A DNA stretch of 50,362 bases from Cyclobacteriaceae bacterium (GTDB lineage Bacteria; Bacteroidota; Bacteroidia; Cytophagales; Cyclobacteriaceae), in NCBI GenBank assembly GCA_958296015.1, contig CATQIH010000031.1, forward strand, positions 1-50,362, written 5' to 3'. The notes below the pieces were generated by a model. That model was not told the origin of the DNA, made no database searches, and saw only the letters and a list, made by a program, of their open reading frames with translations. Each line of letters opens with the position of its first letter. Position 1 is the first letter of the stretch. Positions 16,130-23,945 of the stretch are shown one piece after another. The translations under genes and the position numbers were made by a program.

Positions 16130-17806
16130 ATGTACATGACGATCAATAAAAAGCAGGAATCCATATTTTTTATCATACTGCTTATCTTTTCTGTTCTACT
16201 GATCGGTTCCGATGCGTTTAGGGACTTAAAATTATATGATGAGGGTGTAACGGTATACGGAGCTTTGCAGGTGATGAAAGGCTATTTGCCTTATCGTGAT
16301 TTCTGGACGGTGTATATGCCCGGACATTTTTACCTGTATGCATTGGTATTCAAAATTTTTGGTGCTACGATTTATGTAGAAAGGATTACGTCAGTGATAT
16401 TACTGGTGGGCATATCTGTTAGCATGTATGCCATTGCACGTAGAGTGCTGCCCTCACTTTATGCGCTGCTTGTTTTCTTCTTTGCCAGCGTCTGGTTCTC
16501 GACTTTTGATTTCTTCGGATACATTCTGTACCCAACCCTGCTTTTTGGCTTGCTGAGTATCTATTGCTTTGTGTTGTTTCTGCAATACAAAAATGCCCGT
16601 ACGCTATGGTGGGCCGGTATGCTGATAGGGCTTACTGCGCTCTTCCGACATGATTTTGGGGTTTATATCATCATGGCGGAGATAGGCATTCTGGCTGGAT
16701 TCAGTGTGACACGCACTACTGCTCTGTCATATAGCTTCAAAAAGATCTTCTGGCCGGGGTTTACCAAACTCATAGCGGGCACGGCCCTTGTATTCTTGCC
16801 AGCAGCTATCTTTTTCCTGGTCAAAGTACCTTTTCATGAGCTTTATGAAAGCTTGATCTTATTTCCTGTTGATATTTATCCTAATTACCGCAAACTGCCA
16901 TTTCCAGCACCTTTTATTTCTTATCAGCATTATCAATTGGAGGGCAGTGGCAGCTTTGGACACTTTATACAGGAAAACCTGGACCGGCTCTACCTGTATT
17001 TTCCGCTGATCATATATGCCGTTTTCGCCATACAAATATTTATACAGTATAAAAAAAGATTGCTCACCATTGAGAGTGACAGGTTCTGGCTGAATATCCT
17101 GATGCTTTTCTTAGGATTACTTTTTTTCACCAAGGTGATTGTCAGGTCAGTATACCTGCATCTGATGCCTACCTATGCAATAGCGATTCTGGTCTTTTTT
17201 ATGATTCTGTATTATACGCCAAAGACATTAAATAAGCCGGTATTAAACAGAGTAGCTGTTGCTTTTTTGGTGCTCCTTGCTATTCCGACGCTGGTCAGAC
17301 CTTTGTGGGGACAAGTGGTGAATCTGACAATAAATAAGGAAACAGTCGCTTTTGAGCAGCACAGAGGCCACAAGATTCAATGGGATGTTAGGGGCATAGC
17401 TTACCAGCAGGTGATCAATTATGTGGATTCACTGGTGCCCAAAGATGATAAGATTTTTGTAGGAAGTGTGCGCCACGACAGGATTTTCACCAACGACGTG
17501 ATGTTTTATTTTTTGTCTGAAAGACCCAGTGCTACCAAGTACGCCGAACTGCACCCTGGTGTGGCCACTACAGAAGCGGTGCAAAAAGAGATTGTCACCG
17601 AACTCAGACAAGCTGATGTACAGATTATCGTACTTACTGATGAGACCAGGGTTGAAAGCGAAAACATGAGTGGTGTCAGCAGCGGTGTTACCTTGCTGGA
17701 TGATTATATCAGAGAGCACTATGCTCCCAAAAAGACTTTTGGTAACTATACGGTTTGGCAGAAGAATAATGCTCAGCGCGCCACCATGCAAATGCATCAG
17801 GAGTAA
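16130..17806 (+). CDS. GT-C superfamily membrane glycosyltransferase (GT39/ArnT-like)
   Basis: The 558-aa integral membrane protein has about 10-12 hydrophobic segments and a soluble C-terminal part from roughly residue 415. The first loop after the N-terminal helix carries the acidic motif Y-D-E-G (Asp37-Glu38), then LPYRDFWTVYMPGHFYLYAL. This arrangement is typical of GT-C enzymes, which use polyprenyl-phosphate-linked sugars on the outer face of the inner membrane. The C-terminal part (NYVDSLVPKDDKIFVGSVRH, then ADVQIIVLTDETR) resembles the periplasmic domain of such proteins. Acceptor and sugar are unknown. ATG at 16130 is used; M3 is an alternative. It converges on the lipoprotein gene with a 6-base gap. 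Confidence 0.75.
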   Translation: MYMTINKKQESIFFIILLIFSVLLIGSDAFRDLKLYDEGVTVYGALQVMKGYLPYRDFWTVYMPGHFYLYALVFKIFGATIYVERITSVILLVGISVSMYAIARRVLPSLYALLVFFFASVWFSTFDFFGYILYPTLLFGLLSIYCFVLFLQYKNARTLWWAGMLIGLTALFRHDFGVYIIMAEIGILAGFSVTRTTALSYSFKKIFWPGFTKLIAGTALVFLPAAIFFLVKVPFHELYESLILFPVDIYPNYRKLPFPAPFISYQHYQLEGSGSFGHFIQENLDRLYLYFPLIIYAVFAIQIFIQYKKRLLTIESDRFWLNILMLFLGLLFFTKVIVRSVYLHLMPTYAIAILVFFMILYYTPKTLNKPVLNRVAVAFLVLLAIPTLVRPLWGQVVNLTINKETVAFEQHRGHKIQWDVRGIAYQQVINYVDSLVPKDDKIFVGSVRHDRIFTNDVMFYFLSERPSATKYAELHPGVATTEAVQKEIVTELRQADVQIIVLTDETRVESENMSGVSSGVTLLDDYIREHYAPKKTFGNYTVWQKNNAQRATMQMHQE

Positions 17807-17812
17807 ATAGGA

Positions 17813-18988
17813 TCACTGAAGCCTTTCTTCCACTTCCTGCTTTGATAGTTTGAACAGGGCCAGCCTGGGAAACCGGTCGGCTACATAAGTTTTTGCCAGC
17901 AGGATCATGCCGCCATCACTGGTAAACTGAAAATCTCCCATTTCATACGGATTAGACTGCCCGATGTGCGTGGTAGCTTTTAGCGTACCTTGTTCCTGAT
18001 CGTAGGCATACAGCAGAAGTTTATTGTTTTTTGCCTGCGTACCATACACCACCAAAGGCTGCGCTATTGTGTACTCTCGGATCACCATATGAGGAGCAGC
18101 AGCGATCTCCGGAAAATGATTTACCACCACATCACCAATGTAGGCCACTTCATTCGTACTAATCTCTACAGATGGCAAAAGATAGCTATCGTGGTAGCGA
18201 AGGCCGGATAAAGCAAAGGCTCCTGTTTCCAGGGGATGTAAACTATTGGTAAACTCTTCATTACGGAATCCGCTGACACTGCCCGATATTTCGCCATTAG
18301 AAGGATTGACAAAGATCAGGGACAATGCATAATTGCTGAAACCATTGAAATAGTAAGAAGAAGCAGAAGAAGTGTACTTGCCACAGAAAAACGGCAGCCT
18401 TTTGCCTGTTCTGTTCAAATGCCGGATGAGTTCTTCTTCCTTGTCTTCAAGAATAGGGTATTTATACGTGTTGGATAACTCGAAAGATGGCGTAATGATA
18501 TTAAGCGTCGTGCTTTTCTCATTTCTGTCATATCCCTGAACCAGGATTTCCGTTCCGGTATATGCAACGCTCAATGGATAAGACATTGCTGCAAAAGTGG
18601 CTGTTCTCTGCGGCTGTCCACCTGACAGGTTTATTTCCAGCAGATATGTCCCCAAGGTCACAGCATCCATACAAGCAATATAATAACGATCACTGATGAT
18701 CAGGATATCCTGCAAGGGATTGACATAAGGTTCGGGCAGGGTCTGCTCCCAGATGGGTTGCCCGCTCATATCGGTTTTCATAAGGTAAATTTCCCAGCTG
18801 TTTTTGGCTGCCAGCACAAGATAGCCACTGTCGGAAGTCTCCACCACCGATAAGGGGCTGATGTCTCCTGAAAAACCAGGATGATCTATGATCCTGGTGA
18901 AGCTATTGCTGGGTTCGATGATATTTTCACGAATATCGCATCCGGAAAGATAAAGCAAAACGATGAAGAACAGGCTGATTTTTTTCAT
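17813..18988 (-). CDS. Lipoprotein of unknown function, probable beta-propeller-like
   Basis: The 391-aa product starts with MKKISLFFIVLLYLSGCDIR, a clear lipoprotein signal (Cys17). Repeating patterns such as T-S-D-S-G-Y-L-V-L-A, W-E-I-Y-L-M-K-T-D and, near the end, FTSDGGMILLAKTY resemble the blade-like repeats seen in many Bacteroidota secreted proteins, but I cannot assign a family. It is the last gene of a three-gene set: the outer-membrane barrel ends 4 bases before it and the TPR lipoprotein comes first. The three may form an envelope complex; that is inference from order only. Confidence 0.75.
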   Translation of the reverse strand: MKKISLFFIVLLYLSGCDIRENIIEPSNSFTRIIDHPGFSGDISPLSVVETSDSGYLVLAAKNSWEIYLMKTDMSGQPIWEQTLPEPYVNPLQDILIISDRYYIACMDAVTLGTYLLEINLSGGQPQRTATFAAMSYPLSVAYTGTEILVQGYDRNEKSTTLNIITPSFELSNTYKYPILEDKEEELIRHLNRTGKRLPFFCGKYTSSASSYYFNGFSNYALSLIFVNPSNGEISGSVSGFRNEEFTNSLHPLETGAFALSGLRYHDSYLLPSVEISTNEVAYIGDVVVNHFPEIAAAPHMVIREYTIAQPLVVYGTQAKNNKLLLYAYDQEQGTLKATTHIGQSNPYEMGDFQFTSDGGMILLAKTYVADRFPRLALFKLSKQEVEERLQ

Positions 18989-18992
18989 AAGA

Positions 18993-19859
18993 TCAGAGCG
19001 TAACCGGATTGAAGCTTTTGGTTAAGAATTTTAAAGGAAAGAGCAGAGAGAAAGATACTTGCAAGTTACTCAGGCGCAAATTATCTTGTACATTGCCAAA
19101 ACCGGGAAGCGATCTGGCACTGCTGAATCTGTGTTTTACATCTGTAATGTTGTGAATGCCCTGCTTGTACATAATATCTACCGTGAGCGTGACGGTGCCG
19201 GGTTTGTAGGCAAAACCACCACCCCAGAGGTATCCTGCCTGCGAGGTGAGAAACATGTCTTTGACAAAAGTGGTATTTGGGGTATTGCTATAATCGGTGC
19301 TGCCGCCCGAAGCACGATCTATGCCTGATTCCACTATTTGCTTATTGGCTTGTACCAGCCAGCCGTAGTAGGCACCACCTAGCACGTACGGCCTGAATCT
19401 TCCGCTGCTGTACAAATAGTAACGAACAATCACTGGTAGTTCCAGATAGCTCAGGCGAACCGTATGATCGTAGTTGATGTTGACGTGCTGATCAGGATTT
19501 TCTGCATCTTCCCACAAAAACTGTTGCTGGTAACTGTAGCGGTAGGTAATATAAGAAGTCGTCAGGCTGATGTTTAGGTGCTTGGTAGGTCTGACAGCGG
19601 CTTTGATGCCTATCTGCTGGCTGCTATGCGCAAACCTTTTGCCATACACTTTGCCTTCCAGAGACTCTGAAGGGCGGTAAAACTCCTGGAATGCAGTGCC
19701 AGGATTTACTTTTGTGAAATTCATCCCCGATTCCAGTCCTATATACCACTGCGATCCTTTGAATGAATCTCTCATACCTGATCTGGCGCGCTGTGCCATC
19801 AGGCTTGGACCTGATAACCACATGGCGATACCCAAAAACGTAATAACAATATATTTCAC
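18993..19859 (-). CDS. Outer-membrane beta-barrel protein (PorT-like/OMP_b-brl family)
   Basis: From the GTG at 19859 the protein opens MKYIVITFLGIAMWLSGPSL with cleavage after MAQ, a good Sec signal. The mature part is rich in alternating aromatic strands (GSQWYIGLESGMNFTKVNPG, IGIKAAVRPTKHLNISLTTSYI, YLELPVIVRYYLY, FRPYVLGGAYYGWLV, YLWGGGFAYK, LQVSFSLLFPLKF), matching a small 8- to 10-stranded barrel. A longer frame from TTG 19964 adds 35 basic residues ahead of the signal; I prefer 19859. It is the middle gene between the TPR lipoprotein and the last lipoprotein. No ligand is predictable. Confidence 0.8.
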   Translation of the reverse strand: MKYIVITFLGIAMWLSGPSLMAQRARSGMRDSFKGSQWYIGLESGMNFTKVNPGTAFQEFYRPSESLEGKVYGKRFAHSSQQIGIKAAVRPTKHLNISLTTSYITYRYSYQQQFLWEDAENPDQHVNINYDHTVRLSYLELPVIVRYYLYSSGRFRPYVLGGAYYGWLVQANKQIVESGIDRASGGSTDYSNTPNTTFVKDMFLTSQAGYLWGGGFAYKPGTVTLTVDIMYKQGIHNITDVKHRFSSARSLPGFGNVQDNLRLSNLQVSFSLLFPLKFLTKSFNPVTL

Positions 19860-19970
19860 AGCTTTTTTTTGAAGCAAGTACGCAACTTGTTGCCTGAATT
19901 TCTTCGCTAAGAAGCCATTAAACTTTTGCGTGTAAGTAGTAAGAGCATATACCTTAAAAACCAATCTGCC

Positions 19971-20966
19971 TTATTGCCCATCTTCTTGCTGCATTCTGGC
20001 CAGATCTGCTTCTGCGGCAATATAACCCAACCCTACCCAATACTTGCTGTCAACCACCTTATGAAGGAGTTTGTATCCGTTTTCTTCCTCTCCATTGGTC
20101 AGGTAATAATTACCTACGCCGTAAGTGTTGGCCGTCATCAGCGAGTTAGAATAGGATGATGAGAGACTGTCGTTATATTGCAGAAGTGTTTCGGGTTCTA
20201 CCAGACCCTTGTACATCATGATTCGTTCAAAATACCCTTCCTGATCGTATCTGTCCAGTTCATCTTTGATGATATCAAGTGTTTTTTCTGCGATCTCATC
20301 TTCCCCTAATCTGCGATACGTCATGTATAGCCAGTCGGCAGCCGCAGCAGTTTCCTGGTCTTTTTGCGCATAAGTCAGGCACTTTTCATACATCTGAGCT
20401 GCTTTGCCATACTGGCCCGAAAGGTAATAGGCTACGCCAAGATTGTAGTAAACATCAAACGAAAGGTCGGGGATGCGGGTAGCAGTAGAAGCTTCAGGTT
20501 TGATGGTGACCGACGGATTGCTGAGCAGTTGCGCACTCTTCTCCAGATCAGCGATGGCTTTGTCAAACTGACGGGTGGTGATGTAACATTGGCCTCTGTA
20601 CTGGTATAAACCGGCATTTTTAGGAAAATTGCTCAAACCTTTACTATAGATATTAATAGCATCCCGGTAAAACTGTAGCCTGGTCAGGCTGCTGCCAAGC
20701 TGCACAACATAGTTGACATTGGCAGGGTTCTGCTGGTATGCAGCCTGTGCTGCCTTCAAAGCAGATGTGTAGGCGCGCTGTTGCTCTTCCGAAAAACGGG
20801 TAGCATACAGCGTGTCACCCAGCAGGGATATGGCTTCAAACTTTTTTTCTTCCGAAAAACTGGCCGTGTCTGGTTGTGCCACTTGTTGCTGATCTGTTTT
20901 TGAATCACAGCCTAAGGAAAGCAGACCTATGAGGATGATCAAAAGGAAGTTTTTAAAATTTTTCAT
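19971..20966 (-). CDS. TPR-repeat lipoprotein
   Basis: From ATG 20966 the product is 331 aa with the signal MKNFKNFLLIILIGLLSLGC (lipid-modified Cys20). The middle part contains several tetratricopeptide repeats (AAQAAYQQNPANVNYVVQLG, AINIYSKGLSNFPKNAGLYQ, YRGQCYITTRQFDKAIADLE, YYNLGVAYYLSGQYGKAAQM), which form helical protein-binding surfaces. It is probably anchored in the membrane and acts as an assembly or scaffold partner for the two envelope genes downstream. The frame extends 15 codons further upstream, but that part lacks signal-peptide features. It is divergent from the glucosidase gene. Confidence 0.85.
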   Translation of the reverse strand: MKNFKNFLLIILIGLLSLGCDSKTDQQQVAQPDTASFSEEKKFEAISLLGDTLYATRFSEEQQRAYTSALKAAQAAYQQNPANVNYVVQLGSSLTRLQFYRDAINIYSKGLSNFPKNAGLYQYRGQCYITTRQFDKAIADLEKSAQLLSNPSVTIKPEASTATRIPDLSFDVYYNLGVAYYLSGQYGKAAQMYEKCLTYAQKDQETAAAADWLYMTYRRLGEDEIAEKTLDIIKDELDRYDQEGYFERIMMYKGLVEPETLLQYNDSLSSSYSNSLMTANTYGVGNYYLTNGEEENGYKLLHKVVDSKYWVGLGYIAAEADLARMQQEDGQ

Positions 20967-21096
20967 ACATGCCTTTAACTTTATGATGCAAGTATAGCAA
21001 TTAACGTGCATCCTTTTTTTAGAAAATAGCTTGTATTAAGTCGGGAGTAGCCATAAATTTCATTTTTTATTATAAAAAACAACCTGTTAAATTAAT

Positions 21097-23760
21097 ATGG
21101 CAAATAACAACCCGGAATTGTCGCGTATTAACATTTCGTTAGATAACAAAGGCTGGAAGCGTTTTGGACCTTATCTTTCTGAAAGACAGTGGGGGACAGT
21201 TCGCGAAGATTATAGCGCGTTTGGGGATGCCTGGGGATATTTGCCGCACGAAAAGGCCAGGAGTACTGCCTATCGTTGGGGAGAAGACGGCATTGGCGGG
21301 CTGGCTGATCATAAGCAAAACTTTTGCTTTGCCCTGGCACTGTGGAACGGCAATGATCCGATTCTCAAGGAACGATTGTATGGATTGAGTAATCCTGAAG
21401 GAAATCATGGAGAAGATGTGAAAGAGTTGTATTACTACCTGGACTCCACACCCACGCATAGTTATATGAAGATGCTCTACAAATATCCGCAGCGAGAGTT
21501 TCCTTACAACCATCTGCTTACCGAAAACAGAAAAAGGAGTCGGGCTGAAAGCGAATATGAGTTGCTGGATACGGGTGTTTTTGACAAAGATCAGTATTTT
21601 GATGTGTTTGTTGAATATGCCAAAGCCGATATAGATGATATTTTGGTTAAAATTACCGTGCACAACCGCTACAGTCAGAAAGCACCTCTGAGTGTGATGC
21701 CTACTGCCTGGTACCGGAATGTGTGGGCCTGGACCAATGATCCTGAGCGGCCACTGATCAGAGATGTGAACCACTGTCATCATGTGCATCTGAAATATAC
21801 CAACTTCCCGGACTACTATATTTGCTATGAAAAGAATGCCGAAACAATTTTTTGTGACAACGAAACCAACCCTTTCAAACCCGGCAATAAAGGAAAGAAA
21901 TACTATAAAGATGGTATTAATAACTATGTGGTCAATAGTGATATGGATGCCGTCAACCCAGAAAAGAGCGGCACCAAATGTGCTTTTCTTCATCAACTCG
22001 AGCTGGAAGGTGGGCAGTCGGCAGAGGTCAGGCTACGCTTCACCCGGTATCCTGACAAAGCCTTTGAGGACTTTGATGCCATCTTTGAATTAAGAAAACA
22101 GGAAGCAGATATTTTCTACGACGATGTGCAGAAACATGTACAGCATCCTGACCTGAAAAAGGTGCAGCGGCAGGCTTTTGCCGGTATGATGTGGTCGAAA
22201 CAGTTCTATTCATATGAAGTAAATCGTTGGCTGGAAGGAGATGCTGCTGTTAGCCGTATGTCTGATAACCGCAAGAACGGACGTAACCATGACTGGCGAC
22301 ATTTGGTCAACAACAACATTATATCGATGCCTGATAAATGGGAGTACCCGTGGTATGCTGCCTGGGATCTGGCCTTTCATGCCGTGCCGCTTGCCCGGCT
22401 TGATCCGTTTTTTGCCAAACGGCAGTTGCTGCTGATGCTGCGCGAGTATTATATGCATCCCAACGGGCAGATACCTGCCTACGAATGGAATTTTAGTGAT
22501 GTAAACCCTCCGGTACATGCCTGGGGAGCCTGGAAGGTGTATACCATCGATAAGGAAATGAACGGAAAGCCCGACCTTGAATTTCTGGAAAAGATTTTTC
22601 ATAAGCTCCTGATGAACTTCACCTGGTGGGTTAACCGGAAAGATTCCAGTGGCAACAACCTCTTTCAGGGTGGGTTTTTGGGCCTGGACAATATTGGCGT
22701 GTTCGACCGTAGCCACTCTCTGCCCACGGGCGGGCACCTGGAACAGGCTGATAGTACCGCCTGGATGGCCATGTATTGCCTGAATATGCTGCGTATTGCC
22801 CTGGAAATATCACAGGAGAGGCCGTATTATCAGGAAATGGCTTCTAAATTTTTTGAGCACTTTCTGGCTATTTCCAAAGCCATGTTCAACATCGGGCGTG
22901 AAAATGCAGACCTTTGGGACGACACAGATGAGTTTTATTATGATGTGGTGCATCCTGTAGGCAGCCCCGGGCATGTACTCAAAGTCAGGTCTATTGTGGG
23001 TATTATCCCGTTGTTTGCCGTAGAAGTATTGCAGCCCGAACTGCTGGCAAAACTGCCTGATTTCGCCAGGCGCCTGCAATGGGTGCTGCGTAATCGGCCC
23101 GACCTCAGCTCATTGGTTTCCCGCTGGTATGAGCATGGCAAAGGCGAAACCCGTATGCTTTCGCTGGTGAGGGTACACCGGCTGAAGAGTATCCTGAAAA
23201 GAATGCTGTCAGAAGACGAGTTTCTGTCAGACTATGGCATCCGGGCACTGTCCAAATACCATGATAAGCATCCGTATGAATACAACGTGAATGGTGAGAC
23301 TTTCAGTGTCAAATACCTGCCGGGAGAGTCTGATTCCTCCATGTTTGGTGGCAACTCCAACTGGAGAGGGCCGGTCTGGTTTCCCATTAATTTTATGATC
23401 GTTGAATCGCTGAATAAATTTTACGAATATTATGGTGATAGCCTGAAGGTGGAGTTTCCTACCGGTTCCGGCAATTTTATGGCTTTGAATGAGATCGCCC
23501 ATAAAATTACCAGGCGGCTTGTTAATATTTTTGCTTTGGATAAAAACGGAAAAAGAGCGTATACAAAAGGAGCCGATAAGTTTAATACCGATCCTCATTT
23601 TAGAGAGCATCTGCTTTTTTATGAATACTTTCATGGAGACAGCGGCAAAGGGCTAGGAGCAAGCCATCAGACGGGCTGGACGGGGCTGGTTTCGGAATTG
23701 ATCAATTATACGAGTAAGTTCAAATATGCACCGGATGGGAATTATCGTACGTCGATATGA
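21097..23760 (+). CDS. GH63-like glucosidase (MGH1-type glycoside hydrolase)
   Basis: The 887-aa protein matches the large bacterial 'glucosidase' group with an (alpha/alpha)6 barrel of the GH63/mannosylglycerate-hydrolase type. Typical stretches are RFGPYLSERQWGTVREDYS, ARSTAYRWGEDGIGG, LDSTPTHSYMKMLYKYPQ, WEYPWYAAWDLAFHAVPLA, PAYEWNFSDVNPPVHAWG, LPTGGHLEQADSTAWMAMY and SNWRGPVWFPINFMIVESL. Acidic residues in the WDLAFH and EQADSTAW segments are the likely catalytic candidates. No signal peptide is present, so it should be cytoplasmic and act on imported or stored oligosaccharides with alpha-linked glucose. Exact substrate is unknown. It precedes DUF5686 by 185 bases and is probably transcribed alone. 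Confidence 0.86.
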   Translation: MANNNPELSRINISLDNKGWKRFGPYLSERQWGTVREDYSAFGDAWGYLPHEKARSTAYRWGEDGIGGLADHKQNFCFALALWNGNDPILKERLYGLSNPEGNHGEDVKELYYYLDSTPTHSYMKMLYKYPQREFPYNHLLTENRKRSRAESEYELLDTGVFDKDQYFDVFVEYAKADIDDILVKITVHNRYSQKAPLSVMPTAWYRNVWAWTNDPERPLIRDVNHCHHVHLKYTNFPDYYICYEKNAETIFCDNETNPFKPGNKGKKYYKDGINNYVVNSDMDAVNPEKSGTKCAFLHQLELEGGQSAEVRLRFTRYPDKAFEDFDAIFELRKQEADIFYDDVQKHVQHPDLKKVQRQAFAGMMWSKQFYSYEVNRWLEGDAAVSRMSDNRKNGRNHDWRHLVNNNIISMPDKWEYPWYAAWDLAFHAVPLARLDPFFAKRQLLLMLREYYMHPNGQIPAYEWNFSDVNPPVHAWGAWKVYTIDKEMNGKPDLEFLEKIFHKLLMNFTWWVNRKDSSGNNLFQGGFLGLDNIGVFDRSHSLPTGGHLEQADSTAWMAMYCLNMLRIALEISQERPYYQEMASKFFEHFLAISKAMFNIGRENADLWDDTDEFYYDVVHPVGSPGHVLKVRSIVGIIPLFAVEVLQPELLAKLPDFARRLQWVLRNRPDLSSLVSRWYEHGKGETRMLSLVRVHRLKSILKRMLSEDEFLSDYGIRALSKYHDKHPYEYNVNGETFSVKYLPGESDSSMFGGNSNWRGPVWFPINFMIVESLNKFYEYYGDSLKVEFPTGSGNFMALNEIAHKITRRLVNIFALDKNGKRAYTKGADKFNTDPHFREHLLFYEYFHGDSGKGLGASHQTGWTGLVSELINYTSKFKYAPDGNYRTSI

Positions 23761-23813
23761 TCATACCATTTATCTAATAGGTATGGTTGTTGTAAAGAAA
23801 TTTCAGAATAAAG

Positions 23814-23834
23814 AAATAGCAAAATATGCTATTT
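23814..23834 (+). terminator. Hairpin between glucosidase and DUF5686 (weak terminator candidate)
   Basis: AAATAGCA (23814-23821) and TGCTATTT (23827-23834) form a perfect 8-bp stem with a 5-base loop, 53 bases after the glucosidase stop. No strong T run follows. A second, weaker 6-bp inverted repeat (CATACC/GGTATG, 23762-23785) lies directly after the stop and is followed by GTTGTTGT. Either could end the glucosidase transcript. Confidence 0.4.
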
Positions 23835-23945
23835 GTGTATCTTGTTTTGGTAGATTATACTATTAATACGTCCCTCAGCATAATCTTAGATACATTAAAA
23901 TGCCCATGAGTATTTCTTTATATAAAAAAAGCCTAACAGTTTTTT

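Noticed and set aside
21139-21996. 285-codon open frame opposite the glucosidase gene
   Set aside because: The plus-strand frame encodes a continuous, recognisable glycoside hydrolase. The opposite frame gives a sequence rich in I, H and V with no domain or signal pattern, as expected for the complement of a coding strand.
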